From positions 62,001-126,000 of the forward strand of contig DATJRY010000013.1 of the NCBI GenBank assembly GCA_035504415.1: a stretch of 64,000 nt of DNA. The letters run 5' to 3'. The notes under the pieces were generated by a model that did no database searches, had not been told where the DNA came from, and saw only the letters and a program-made list of their open reading frames with translations. Positions 29,002 through 38,107 of the stretch are shown here, in pieces. The DNA is from Candidatus Sulfotelmatobacter sp. GTDB taxonomy: Bacteria > Vulcanimicrobiota > Vulcanimicrobiia > Vulcanimicrobiales > Vulcanimicrobiaceae. How positions within the stretch are numbered: position 1 is the stretch's first letter; each line of letters opens with the position of its first letter. The position numbers and the translations under genes were made by a program.

Positions 29002-30398
29002 ACCTCGATCGCGCGCCGCCGCGCGAAGGCGTGCTCGACGATCGGCTCGGGATAATCGCGGCCGATCAGGCAGCCCGCCTCGACCTGCACGAGGGGCGGC
29101 ATCTCCCAGGGCGCGTGCACGTAGCGAACCGGGACGCGCGCGAGCGCCGGGAGATGCGCGCGCACGAACGTGCCGTCGGGGTCGAACGTCTTCCCCTGCA
29201 GCACCGGGTTGAAGACGCGAAAGTACGGCGCCGCATCGGTCCCGGTCGAGGCCGACCACTGCCAACCGCCGTTGTTCGCGGCGAGATCCGCATCGGCGAG
29301 GCACTGCTCGAAGTACCGCTCGCCGCGGCGATAGTCGATCAGCAGATGCTTGGTGAGAAACGAGGCGACGATCATCCGCAATCGGTTGTGCATCCACCCG
29401 GTCGCCTCGAGTTGTCGCATCGCGGCGTCGACGATCGGATAGCCGGTCGCGCCCGCGCACCAGGCGCGCCAACCGTCCTCGTCGTCGCGCCAGCGGAGCG
29501 CGCGCGCCGCCGTGACGAACGGCTCGTGCGCGACGCGCGGGTGGTGTGCGAGCAGCTGGTGGTAGAAGTCGCGCCAGATCAGCTCGCCGAGCCACGTACG
29601 GGCCTGCGCGCCGGCGTGCACGACCGCGCGAATGCCGATCGTCCCCGCGCGCAGATGCGGAGAGAGCCGCGAGGTGCCCTCGCGGGCGGGTACGTTGCGC
29701 TCCTGTCCGTACGCGTCCGCACGTTCGGCGACGAACCGCCGCAGCAACCGGTTTGCCTCGGTCGCGCCGGCGCGCGGGTACGCGCGGTTCGACGCGTGGC
29801 CGTACGCTTCGGGGCGCGGGACCGCGAGCGACGCCCCGAGCGCCGCCGCCGCGACCGTTCGTCCACGCAGCGCGCGCTGCGTCCGCAGCGGTGGACGCGG
29901 ATCGGCGGCGAAACGCGCCTCCCAGCGCCGGCGGTACGGCGTGTACACGGTATAGGGCTTGCCACCGTCCTGCACGACCTCGTCGGATCCGTAATAGACA
30001 TGGTCCGGCACGCCGTGCACCGCGAGTCCAGCCGCGCGAAAGAGCAGCTCGGCGCGGCCGTCGCGCGCGTGCACGTCCGGATCGGTATCGCGTCCGTAGA
30101 AGAGCGCGCGCGCATCGAGACGGCGCGCGAGCGCCAGCAGCTCGACCGGTGCGTCGCCCTCGAGCACCACCACGTCGCTACCCAGCGCGTTCAAGCGCTC
30201 GCGGAGCTCGGCGAGCGCGTCGAAGAAGAACTGGACGATCGGGGCCCCGACCCGTGGCCCGCGCAGCAGCACCGGATCGAGAACGAAGGCGCACGCGATC
30301 TCCTCGCTCGCCCGCAGGGCCGCGTCCAACACCGCATGGTCGTCGAGCCGCAGGTCGCGTCGCAGCCAGACCAACGAACGTGCTACACGCTCTCTCAC
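28962..30398 (-). CDS. phrB: Deoxyribodipyrimidine photolyase
   Basis: A 478-residue photolyase. The N-terminal Rossmann domain starts LVWLRRDLRLDDHAVL. The FAD domain contains EGTSRLSPHLRAGTI, LGELIWRDFYHQLL, GYPIVDAAMRQLEATGWMHN and NNGGWQWSASTGTDAAPYFR, with the tryptophans of the electron path. It repairs cyclobutane pyrimidine dimers with blue light, implying an organism exposed to sunlight. AAGGA lies eight bases before the GTG start. It is divergent from the epimerase operon. Confidence 0.95.
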   Translation of the reverse strand: MRERVARSLVWLRRDLRLDDHAVLDAALRASEEIACAFVLDPVLLRGPRVGAPIVQFFFDALAELRERLNALGSDVVVLEGDAPVELLALARRLDARALFYGRDTDPDVHARDGRAELLFRAAGLAVHGVPDHVYYGSDEVVQDGGKPYTVYTPYRRRWEARFAADPRPPLRTQRALRGRTVAAAALGASLAVPRPEAYGHASNRAYPRAGATEANRLLRRFVAERADAYGQERNVPAREGTSRLSPHLRAGTIGIRAVVHAGAQARTWLGELIWRDFYHQLLAHHPRVAHEPFVTAARALRWRDDEDGWRAWCAGATGYPIVDAAMRQLEATGWMHNRLRMIVASFLTKHLLIDYRRGERYFEQCLADADLAANNGGWQWSASTGTDAAPYFRVFNPVLQGKTFDPDGTFVRAHLPALARVPVRYVHAPWEMPPLVQVEAGCLIGRDYPEPIVEHAFARRRAIEVYGAVLGRGRSPA

Positions 30399-30451
30399 CC
30401 GTTGGTCCTTCCCCGGAAGGCAGTCGCGTCCGCCCGCGGAACGCCCGGGGC

Positions 30452-31462
30452 GTGACGCCGATCCAGCTCACCGCCGAGCCGCTGGAGCTCCCGCTCAAGC
30501 ACACCTTCACCATCACCCGTTCGTCGGCGACCGTCAGCCGCACGGTGCTCGTGCGGCTGCGCTGGAACGGCATCGAGGCGCTCGGCGAGAGCGCGCCGTC
30601 CGAACGGTACGACGAGAGCGTCGAGAGCGTCGTCGCCGGGCTGCGGGCGCACGCGCTCGGCGCGGACCCGTACGCGCTCGACCGGCTGTTGGCGGGCTTG
30701 CCGCCCGCGCAGCGGTGCGGGCTCGACCTCGCGCTGCACGATTGCGTCGGCAAGGACGTCGGCCGGCCGCTCTGGCGGCTGCTCGGCCTCGATCCCGGCG
30801 CGACGCCGGTCACCTCGTTCACCATCGGGATCGCCGCGCTCGACGAGACGCTGGCCAAGGTGCGTGAAGCCGGCAGCCACCCGATCCTCAAGATCAAGCT
30901 CGGCACCGGCGCGGAGATCGAGACGATCGCTGCGATTCGCGCCATCTACACCGGCACGATCCGCGTCGACGCGAACGAAGGCTGGACGCCCGAGCAGGCG
31001 GTGACGCTGCTGCGCGAGCTGGCGCGCTACGACGTCGAGTTCTGCGAGCAGCCGATTCCGGCCGGCACGCCCGAGCGGTTGCGCTGGATCCGCGAGCGTT
31101 CGCCGATCCCGCTGGTGACCGACGAGGACTCGGTCAACGCGAGCGACCTGCCGGCGCTGCGCGGCTGCGTCGACGGCGTCAACGTCAAGCTGGTCAAGTG
31201 CGGCGGTATCCGCGACGCGCTGGCGATGATCGCGACCGCGCGCGCGCTGGGCCTGAAGATCATGCTGGGCTGCATGGTCGAGAGCGCGATCCTGGCGACG
31301 GCCGCGGCGCAGCTCAGCCCGCTGGTCGACTGGGCCGATCTCGACGGCCCGTTCCTGACCGCGCACGATCCGTTCGCCGGCGTGACCTATGCCGACGGCA
31401 AGCTGGTCCTGCCCGACGCGCCCGGACTCGGCGTGCGCGAACGCGCGGAGGCCGTCCGCTGA
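30452..31462 (+). CDS. Enolase-superfamily epimerase/racemase (dipeptide epimerase or DgcA type)
   Basis: A GTG at 30452 gives 336 residues of the mandelate-racemase/muconate-lactonising branch. The acid/base lysine is in LKIKLG (Lys147/149), the metal ligands are Asp173 (VDANEGW), Glu199 (CEQPI) and Asp224 (VTDEDS), and the second lysine is in NVKLVKCGG. A DLD motif near the C-terminus is like that of L-Ala-D/L-Glu epimerases. The DUF1611 gene follows directly. That pair has been described as DgcA/DgcN, an N-acetyl-glutamate racemase with a D-glutamate N-acetyltransferase, so either activity is possible. Confidence 0.85.
   Translation: MTPIQLTAEPLELPLKHTFTITRSSATVSRTVLVRLRWNGIEALGESAPSERYDESVESVVAGLRAHALGADPYALDRLLAGLPPAQRCGLDLALHDCVGKDVGRPLWRLLGLDPGATPVTSFTIGIAALDETLAKVREAGSHPILKIKLGTGAEIETIAAIRAIYTGTIRVDANEGWTPEQAVTLLRELARYDVEFCEQPIPAGTPERLRWIRERSPIPLVTDEDSVNASDLPALRGCVDGVNVKLVKCGGIRDALAMIATARALGLKIMLGCMVESAILATAAAQLSPLVDWADLDGPFLTAHDPFAGVTYADGKLVLPDAPGLGVRERAEAVR
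31447..31461 (+). promoter_or_regulatory. Strong ribosome-binding site before a CTG start
   Basis: GGAGG at 31447-31451 lies seven bases before CTG at 31459, and that CTG overlaps the epimerase stop (CTGA). The downstream frame has no ATG, GTG or TTG at a suitable place until residue 20, which would remove the first beta-strand. A CTG initiation codon is the best reading. Confidence 0.6.
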
Positions 31463-32517
31463 GCCGCCGCTACGCGATCCTCGCGACGCACGCGTTCACC
31501 TCGCGCGCCGCCAAGATGGCGCACGGCGTCATCCGCTACGGCAGCGACGTCGTCGTCGCGGTGATCGACCCCGACTACGCCGGCCGCAGCGTGCGCGAGG
31601 TGCTGCCGTACCTCGCCAGCGACGCGCCGATCGTCGGCACGCTTGCGGAGGCGATGCGCTTCGAGCCGACCGCGCTGCTGGTCGGCATCGCGCCCGCCGG
31701 CGGCGCGCTGCCCGACGAGTTCCGCGCCGCCATCGCCGAGGCGCTGCGCGCGCGGCTCGAGGTCGTCAGCGGCCTGCACGCGATGCTCAACGACGACGCG
31801 GAGCTGGCCGCCTTGGCACGCGAGCACGACTCGCGCATCTGGGACCTGCGGCTGCCGCCCGCGGCGCCGCTCTTCTCCGGCGCCGCGTGGGACGTCGAAG
31901 CGAAGATCGTCTTGACCGTCGGCAGCGACGCCGCGGTCGGCAAGATGACCGCGTCGCTCGAGCTGTGCCGCGCGTCGCGCGCGCAGGGCGTCGAGGCGAC
32001 CTTCGTGCCGACCGGCCAGATCGGGATCGCGATCGCCGGCTGGGGCACCGCGATCGACCGCGTCGTCTCCGACTTCGCCGCCGGCGCGGCCGAACAGCTG
32101 GTGCTCGAGGGCGAGCGGCGCGCGCGCGACCTGCTGTGGGTCGAAGGCCAGGGCGGGATCACGCACCCCGCCTTCGCGCCGGTGACGCTGGCGCTGCTGT
32201 ACGGCAGCGCGCCCGACGCGCTGGTGCTGGTGCACAACGTCAGCCGCACCAGCATCGAAGGCTACGACGTGCCGCTGCTCTCGTACCGCGCGCTGATCCG
32301 CACCTACGAGGGGCTGTGCGCGGGCGTCAAGCCGGCGCCGGTGATCGGGATCGCGCTCAACACGCGCGACTGCGAGCCCGCGCACGCCGCCGCCGAGATC
32401 GCGCGGGCGCGCGAGGAGACGGGGCTGCCGTGCGAAGACGTCGTGCGCAACGGGCCCGACGCGCTCTACGCCGCCATCGCGCCGAAGATCGTCAAAACGG
32501 GAGTGCTGCATGTCTGA
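31459..32517 (+). CDS. DUF1611 P-loop protein, DgcN-like D-glutamate N-acetyltransferase candidate
   Basis: From the CTG at 31459 the protein has 352 residues. The N-terminal Rossmann-like half contains GVIRYGSDVVVAVIDPDYAG and LLVGIAPAGGALP. The C-terminal half has a P-loop (VGSDAAVGKMTA, residues 154-165), PTGQIGIAIAGWGTAIDRV and WVEGQGGITHPAF, the DUF1611 signatures. DUF1611 proteins next to the racemase DgcA have been reported to N-acetylate D-glutamate. It overlaps the epimerase by four bases and the peptide-binding protein gene by eight. The family call is good; substrate by analogy. Confidence 0.8.
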   Translation: MSRRYAILATHAFTSRAAKMAHGVIRYGSDVVVAVIDPDYAGRSVREVLPYLASDAPIVGTLAEAMRFEPTALLVGIAPAGGALPDEFRAAIAEALRARLEVVSGLHAMLNDDAELAALAREHDSRIWDLRLPPAAPLFSGAAWDVEAKIVLTVGSDAAVGKMTASLELCRASRAQGVEATFVPTGQIGIAIAGWGTAIDRVVSDFAAGAAEQLVLEGERRARDLLWVEGQGGITHPAFAPVTLALLYGSAPDALVLVHNVSRTSIEGYDVPLLSYRALIRTYEGLCAGVKPAPVIGIALNTRDCEPAHAAAEIARAREETGLPCEDVVRNGPDALYAAIAPKIVKTGVLHV

Positions 32518-34135
32518 ACGGCCGGCGCTGGCGCTCCTGGCGGCGTTCTTGCTCGCGAGCTGCGCGCCCAGCGCGCCGGTCGCGAGCGGCACGACGCAGC
32601 GCAACGCCTGGACCGAACCGGGCCACCTGCGCATCGGCTCGTCCGAGGAGCCCGACTCGCTCAACCCGATGTACGCCAACGATCAAGCCGCGGGCGACGT
32701 CGCGAACCTGCTCTACGAGCCGCTCTTCCGGTACGACCAGAACGGCGAGTTCGTCCCGGCCGCCGCGACGGTCGTGCCGACGCTGGCCAACGGCGGGATC
32801 AGCCGCGATGGCAAGACGATCACCTTTCACTTCCGCCACGGGATGCGCTGGTCCGACGGCGCGCCGTACGACGGACGCGACTTCGTCTTCACCTGGCACG
32901 CGGTGATGAACCCGCACAACAGCGTGCGGCTGCAGATCGGCTGGGACGACGTGCGCGCGATGCAGCTGCGCGATCCCTACACCGTGGTGGTGCGGCTCAA
33001 GGCGATCAACGCCGGGATCCTCGGCGACCTGGCCGGGATCGGCGGCTCGGGCTATCCGCCGATCCCGGCGCATCTGCTGGCCACGCTCCCCAGCCTCGAC
33101 CGCGCGCCCTTCAACGCCGCCCCGATCTCCAGCGGCCCGTTCGTGCTCACCAAGTGGAACCACGGCGCCTCGCTCGAGTTCGCGCCCAACCCGTACTACT
33201 GGCGCGGCGCGCCCGGCTTGCAGCAAATCAGCTATCGCATCATCCCCAACTCCGAGACGCTGCTCTCCGAGATCCGCACGCACGAGATCGACGTCTACGA
33301 CTCGGTCAGCGAGAACCAGATCGGCGAGCTGAAGACGCTGAGCGGGGTGACGATCAGCAAGCACCTCAGCGCGAACTGGCGGCGCCTGCAGTTCAACTGC
33401 GCCAAGCCCCAGCTGTCCGATCCGCGCGTGCGGCTGGCGATCGCCGAAGGCGTCGACTGGGACTGGATGCTGCGCACGATCTTCCACGGCTACGACGAGC
33501 GCGCGGCGAGCGACGTCGTGCCGACCTCGTGGGCCGCGCCGCCGATCAAGCCGTGGCCGTACGATCCGGACGCCGCGAAGCGATTGCTCGACGCCGCCGG
33601 GTGGACGGTCGGCGCCGACGGGATGCGTGCCAAGAACGGCATGCCGCTGGCGTTCTCCGTCTCGACCACCCCGGCCAAGCAGGCCAACGTGCAGGCCGAA
33701 GTCCAGATGCAGCAGCAGCTGCGCACGCTCGGCATCGCCCTGGAGATCAAGAACTACCCGACCAACCTGCTCTTCGCGCACGACGGTCCGATCTATACCG
33801 GGCGCTACGACAGCGAGTTCACCATCGAAACCAACGGCCCCGATCCGGACAACGAGGGCGCCTGGAGCGAACGCTTCATCCCGCCGGTCGGCGCCAACAC
33901 CAGCTGGCTGCGCGATCCGATCATCACGCAGACCAGCCACGCCGCGCTGCTGACGTACGACCGCGCCAAGCGCCGCGCGCTGTACTGGCGCGAGGAAGCG
34001 CGCATCCACCAATTGGTGCCGGCGGTGTTCTTCTATTGGCAGAATCAGTACGCGGCCGTCAACAGCGACCTGCGCGGCTGGCGGCCGGCGACGTACTTCT
34101 CCGATCTGTGGAACGCGTGGGAGTGGCGCATCTGA
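32510..34135 (+). CDS. Peptide ABC transporter substrate-binding lipoprotein (SBP family 5)
   Basis: A 541-residue lipoprotein with a lipobox LLASC near residue 18. It has the family 5 pattern: GSSEEPDSLNPMYAND, ADGKTITFHFR-like region (RDGKTITFHFRHGMRWSDG), DFVFTWHAVMNP, SSGPFVLTKWNHG and LSDPRVRLAIAEGVDW. Such proteins bind peptides in the periplasm. No permease or ATPase gene follows, so the rest of the transporter must be elsewhere. Its place in an epimerase operon fits uptake of cell-wall or D-amino-acid peptides. Confidence 0.88.
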   Translation: MSERPALALLAAFLLASCAPSAPVASGTTQRNAWTEPGHLRIGSSEEPDSLNPMYANDQAAGDVANLLYEPLFRYDQNGEFVPAAATVVPTLANGGISRDGKTITFHFRHGMRWSDGAPYDGRDFVFTWHAVMNPHNSVRLQIGWDDVRAMQLRDPYTVVVRLKAINAGILGDLAGIGGSGYPPIPAHLLATLPSLDRAPFNAAPISSGPFVLTKWNHGASLEFAPNPYYWRGAPGLQQISYRIIPNSETLLSEIRTHEIDVYDSVSENQIGELKTLSGVTISKHLSANWRRLQFNCAKPQLSDPRVRLAIAEGVDWDWMLRTIFHGYDERAASDVVPTSWAAPPIKPWPYDPDAAKRLLDAAGWTVGADGMRAKNGMPLAFSVSTTPAKQANVQAEVQMQQQLRTLGIALEIKNYPTNLLFAHDGPIYTGRYDSEFTIETNGPDPDNEGAWSERFIPPVGANTSWLRDPIITQTSHAALLTYDRAKRRALYWREEARIHQLVPAVFFYWQNQYAAVNSDLRGWRPATYFSDLWNAWEWRI

Positions 34136-34136
34136 C

Positions 34137-35021
34137 GTGCTGCGTCTCATCGAGCGGCCGGAGGGGCATCCGGTGCTGCACGTGCCGGGAGCGACGCGCG
34201 CGGTCGTCTCGTGGAACAGCCCCGCGCCCAGCGGCGCGCTGGCGCTGATCGCGCACCGGGTCGACGGCAGCGTCTCCGACCCGCTGCTCTACGTGCGTTG
34301 GTCGGAGCATGAGCGCCGCTCGCTGGACGGCGCCGACACCACGACTCGCATCCAGACCGACGTCGTGCACAGCGACGTCCCGCTCTCGGGCGTGGGCATC
34401 TCGACGACGGTGCCGCTCGACGCGGTCGCCGTCGCCGCCCCGCCGCCGCCGGGTGCGCTCGCGCCGGTGCGGCCGCGCGTGAACCCGCTCGACGTGCCGC
34501 CGCTGCGGCAGGACGTCGCGACCCATCCCGAAGCGCACGGCAAGTGGTGCTCGGCCGCCGCGCTGGCGATGCTGCTGCGCTTCCACGGCATTCCGGCCGA
34601 CGTGGCCGGCGTCGCGCACAGCGTCGAAGACGCGGCCTACGGCGGGACCGGCAATTGGGTGTTCAACGCCGCCTACGCCGGCGCGTGTGGGCTGCGCGGT
34701 ATCGTCGCGTTCTTGCGCGGCATCGATCACGTCAGCGCGTTCGTGGCCGCCGGGCTCCCGGTCGCGATCTCGATCGCGTGGCGCCGCGGCGAGCTGTCGG
34801 ACGCGCCGCTCGAGCAGAGCGACGGCCACCTGATCGTGGTGCGCGGATTCGAGCGCGGCGCGGTGCTGGTGCACGATCCGGCCCACAAGGGCGTCGCGAC
34901 CCGCTACCCGCGCGCGGCGCTCGAGCGCGCCTTCCGCGGTCACGGCGGCGTCGCGTATCTGGTCGCGCCGCGCGAACGCACCACCGAGCTGGTCGTCCTG
35001 ACCAACGATCCCGCCGCGTGA
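34137..35021 (+). CDS. C39-like peptidase domain protein
   Basis: A 294-residue protein. Residues 1-120 form an unrecognised beta-rich region with a proline-rich linker. The C-terminal part is a papain-fold C39-like domain: GKWCSAAALAMLLRFHG carries the likely nucleophile Cys, SDGHLIVVRGFE the His and VHDPAH the Asp. Such proteins cut peptides or crosslinks. It starts two bases after the binding-protein stop and overlaps trmL by GTGA. No signal peptide is seen. Together with the epimerase it suggests peptide breakdown. Confidence 0.75.
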   Translation: MLRLIERPEGHPVLHVPGATRAVVSWNSPAPSGALALIAHRVDGSVSDPLLYVRWSEHERRSLDGADTTTRIQTDVVHSDVPLSGVGISTTVPLDAVAVAAPPPPGALAPVRPRVNPLDVPPLRQDVATHPEAHGKWCSAAALAMLLRFHGIPADVAGVAHSVEDAAYGGTGNWVFNAAYAGACGLRGIVAFLRGIDHVSAFVAAGLPVAISIAWRRGELSDAPLEQSDGHLIVVRGFERGAVLVHDPAHKGVATRYPRAALERAFRGHGGVAYLVAPRERTTELVVLTNDPAA

Positions 35022-35536
35022 GCACGCAGCCGCAGCAGCGGGTGGTCGACGCGCACGACGTGCGCGACGTCCCGCTGCACCTGGTGCTCGTCGAGCCGCA
35101 GATTCCGCCCAACACCGGCAACGTCGCGCGCTTGTGCGCGGCGACCGGGTGCGCGCTGCACCTGGTGGAACCGCTCGGCTTTCGGCTCGACGACCGCGCG
35201 CTCAAGCGCGCCGGACTCGACTACTGGGACGCGCTCGGCGTCGTCGTGCACCCCTCGCTGGACGCCTTCTTCGCGGCGTTCGCGCCCGAGCGCAGCTGGC
35301 TGCTCAGCACGCGCGCGCAGCGCCGCTACGCCGACGCGTCCTTCGCGCGCGGCGACGCGCTGGTGTTCGGCAAAGAGACCGCGGGCTTACCGCAAGCGTT
35401 GCTCGACGCCCACCCCGAGCGCGCGCTGCGCATCCCGATGCGCGCCGGCGCGGTGCGCTCGATCAACCTCTCGACGGCGGTCGGCGTCGTCGCCTACGCG
35501 GCGCTGGCGACGCTGGGTTTCCCCGGACTGCGCTGA
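35018..35536 (+). CDS. trmL: tRNA (cytidine/uridine-34 2'-O)-methyltransferase
   Basis: A GTG at 35018 gives 172 residues of the SpoU/TrmL group. The start of the SPOUT fold reads LHLVLVEPQIPPNTGNVARLC, and the knot region is LVFGKETAGLP, RIPMRAGAVRSINLSTAVGVV. It methylates the wobble ribose of certain tRNAs. It overlaps the C39 gene (GTGA) and, at its 3' end, the convergent MFS gene by 43 bases. Its link to the peptide genes is probably only positional. Confidence 0.93.
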   Translation: MSTQPQQRVVDAHDVRDVPLHLVLVEPQIPPNTGNVARLCAATGCALHLVEPLGFRLDDRALKRAGLDYWDALGVVVHPSLDAFFAAFAPERSWLLSTRAQRRYADASFARGDALVFGKETAGLPQALLDAHPERALRIPMRAGAVRSINLSTAVGVVAYAALATLGFPGLR

Positions 35537-36696
35537 CCGAAGCGCGACTCGGCCGGCAGCATGAGCGCCAGCACGAACGCCAGCAGCGCCAGGCCGCCGA
35601 TCGTCAACACCGAGGTCGCGACCCCGAAGTGGTCGGCGATGGTGCCGAGCACGGGCGTGAACATCCCGCCCAGCGAGACCGCCAGCCCCAGCGTCACGCC
35701 CGACGCCAAGCCCAGGCGATTGGGCAGATACTCCTGGCCGAGCACGACGAACGACGCTTGCGCCGAGACGAAGATGAACCCGGTCGGCAACAGCACCGCG
35801 ATGGCCAGCCACAAGCCGCCGCCGTGCGTGAGCGCGACCAGCAGCGGGAAGAGCAGCGCGGTCAGCCCGGTCGACCACAGCAGCACCGGCTTGCGGCCGA
35901 CGCGATCGGCGATCGGACCGCCGGCGATCGTCCCGGCGACGCCGCACAACAGGAACGCGGTCAGCACCGCGCCGCCGACGGCCTTGGGCGCGTGCAGCAC
36001 GTCCACGACGTAGAGCGGGATGAACGAGACCGAGCCGATGTACGCCATCGAGCGGACGACGACGTAGCAGCTCAGCTTCCAGAACGAGCGCCAATCGTCG
36101 ATGCCGTTGGCGGTGCGCGTCTTCGGCTTGGCCGGCGCGAAGCTGCTCAGCCGCCGCAGCTCGAGCAGCACGAGCACGCCGACGATGGTGACCGGGATGA
36201 TCGCCGCCAGCGTGCCGCGCAACGCCCACGTCGTCAGCGCGAGCGCGGCGAAGGTCGGACCGATCGCGAACCCGAGGTTGCCGCCGACGATGAACCAGCG
36301 CATTCCCGTCGCCTTCTTCTCGCCGGCCACGTAGTTGGCGAAGCGCGCCGCCTCGGGGTGGAAGCTGGCGACCCCGATCCCGCTGACCAGCGCGGCCAGG
36401 TAGAGCAGCGGCAGCGTGGGCAGCACGCCCAGCGCGGCGACGCCCGCGCCGGCCAGAAAGATTCCCAGCGCGATCAGCCACGGCATCGAGTAACGATCGG
36501 CCAGGTGGCCGATGCTGGGCTGGATGACCGACGAGGACATCGCTTGGGCGAAGACCAGCCCGGTGGCGGCCGCGATCGTGATGTGGTCCTGGGCGATCAG
36601 GTACGGCAGCAGCGCCGGGATGAAGCTCTGGTTCGCATCGTCGACGACGTGCGCGCCCGCCAGCAGCACCATGGAGCGCGGGTCGAAGCGGGACAT
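35494..36696 (-). CDS. MFS transporter, fosmidomycin-resistance (Fsr)-like
   Basis: The ATG at 36696 gives 400 residues with about 12 membrane helices. It starts RSMVLLAGAHVVDDANQSFIPALLP and has IQPSIGHLADRY, GIGVASFHPEAARFANYV and PIADRVGRKPVLLWS. The H-x-x-x-D at the start and GxxxxFHPEAA are features of Fsr-type exporters, which remove fosmidomycin and other small drugs. It follows the regulator gene by 50 bases on the same strand, so it may be controlled by it. The natural substrate is unknown. Confidence 0.85.
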   Translation of the reverse strand: MSRFDPRSMVLLAGAHVVDDANQSFIPALLPYLIAQDHITIAAATGLVFAQAMSSSVIQPSIGHLADRYSMPWLIALGIFLAGAGVAALGVLPTLPLLYLAALVSGIGVASFHPEAARFANYVAGEKKATGMRWFIVGGNLGFAIGPTFAALALTTWALRGTLAAIIPVTIVGVLVLLELRRLSSFAPAKPKTRTANGIDDWRSFWKLSCYVVVRSMAYIGSVSFIPLYVVDVLHAPKAVGGAVLTAFLLCGVAGTIAGGPIADRVGRKPVLLWSTGLTALLFPLLVALTHGGGLWLAIAVLLPTGFIFVSAQASFVVLGQEYLPNRLGLASGVTLGLAVSLGGMFTPVLGTIADHFGVATSVLTIGGLALLAFVLALMLPAESRFGQRSPGKPSVASAA

Positions 36697-36746
36697 CGAG
36701 CCTATCGTCCCATGCCTGGACGGACCGTGCATGCGAGCAAAGTCGC

Positions 36747-38057
36747 TCAGGCACCCCCAGGACGGAGCCGACGCAGCAGGGCGGCGAAGCGCGGGTCGCT
36801 GCGCATCGGGTCGAACTGCGGATGGTGGAGGGCCAGCACGATCCAGGGGTCGCGCTCGGTGCGGCCGCGCTCGAGCAGTCCCAGGACGTCATCCGTCTGG
36901 CCGAGCGCCTGTTGGACCAGGGCCAGGTTGGACGGCGAGACGTAGCGTCCGCGCTCGGCCAGCGCGCGCAGCTCGGCGACGATCGCGACGGCGCCGGCTC
37001 GGTCGCCCCGACCGGCCAGCGCCGTCCCGCGCAACGCCAGAAACTCTTGCTCGTAGCCGTCCGGGTGGGGCTCGTGAACCAGCTCGAGGACCTCGTCGTA
37101 GCTGCCCGCGAGCTGCAGCGCCTGAGCCAGGTAGAGCCGGGCGTGCGCCGAGGCGGCGTCGCGGGCGCGAATGGCGCGCAGCCGTTCGACCGCCTCCGGG
37201 TAGCGCCGCTCGAAGGTCAGGGTGACGGCCAGCGTCGTCTGGACGACCGTCGAGAACGGCTCGGCGGCGGCCGCCGTCGTGAGGATGCGGGTGGCCTCGG
37301 CGGTGCGTCCGTCGATCAAGTGCAGCCACGCCGCGAAGATGGCCGGATCGCTCTGGTCGGCCTCGACGGCGGCCGCCTGCGCATACCAATTCGCGGCAGC
37401 CGCGAAGTCGCGCTCGTAGTAGCACGCGACCTGACCCAAAACCAGGTACGGCTCCATCGCCGGACCGGCCAACGCCAGCGCCGTCTGCGCGGAACTTTGC
37501 GCCGGCCGATACGCTTCGTGCGGCGGCACGAACAGGTACTCGGCGGAGAGCGCGTACGCGCGCGCCAAGCCCGCGTGGGCCGCCGCGAAGCGCGGATTGA
37601 CTTCCAGCGCACGACGATAGTAGTAGATGCTGCGATGCAGCGCGTCGGCGGTGCGCTTCTCGAAGAAATAGCGCGCGCGTGAGTGCCAACGCCGCGCCGC
37701 GACGTCGCCGCCGCCCATCTCGATCTGGCTCAGCGTCACGCGCGCGACGAAGCGGTAGTCGTCGCGATCGGTGATGATGAACGTCTCGCGCGGCGAGTAC
37801 CGGTTGAGCACCTCGCGCAGCTGCTCGACCTCCGCGCGTATCATCGCCGGCGGCGCCGGAATGCCTTGCCCGACCACCTCGGCGACGTCGAACAGGGTGA
37901 CCGTCTGCCCGGCCTTGCGCACGAAGTACTCCAGCAGCTCGAACATCCGCGGCTGCAGGCGAATCGTGGTGGCGTGGGAGTCCAGCGTGCGGGCGAACGT
38001 GTCGAGCGTGAACGGCCCGAACGCGAAAACCTCGAGCGCCTGCTCCGGGTTGGTCAC
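36747..38057 (-). CDS. Winged-helix (OmpR/CadC-type) regulator with TPR repeats
   Basis: GAAGGA six bases before the GTG at 38057 fixes the start, giving 436 residues. Residues about 8-105 are an OmpR-like DNA-binding winged helix (AFGPFTLDTFARTL, LQPRMFELLEYFVRKAGQTV, SPRETFIITDRDDYRFV). The rest is a run of TPR-like helical pairs (SIYYYRRALEVNPRFAAAHAGLARAYAL, YLVLGQVACYYERDFAAAANWY). No membrane helix or receiver domain is seen, so it differs from CadC. It may sense through protein contacts. Confidence 0.82.
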   Translation of the reverse strand: MTNPEQALEVFAFGPFTLDTFARTLDSHATTIRLQPRMFELLEYFVRKAGQTVTLFDVAEVVGQGIPAPPAMIRAEVEQLREVLNRYSPRETFIITDRDDYRFVARVTLSQIEMGGGDVAARRWHSRARYFFEKRTADALHRSIYYYRRALEVNPRFAAAHAGLARAYALSAEYLFVPPHEAYRPAQSSAQTALALAGPAMEPYLVLGQVACYYERDFAAAANWYAQAAAVEADQSDPAIFAAWLHLIDGRTAEATRILTTAAAAEPFSTVVQTTLAVTLTFERRYPEAVERLRAIRARDAASAHARLYLAQALQLAGSYDEVLELVHEPHPDGYEQEFLALRGTALAGRGDRAGAVAIVAELRALAERGRYVSPSNLALVQQALGQTDDVLGLLERGRTERDPWIVLALHHPQFDPMRSDPRFAALLRRLRPGGA

Positions 38058-38107
38058 CGAGCGTCCTTCTGCAAGCAGTGGCAAGGCGCTTGCCGAAATC
38101 GCGTCGG

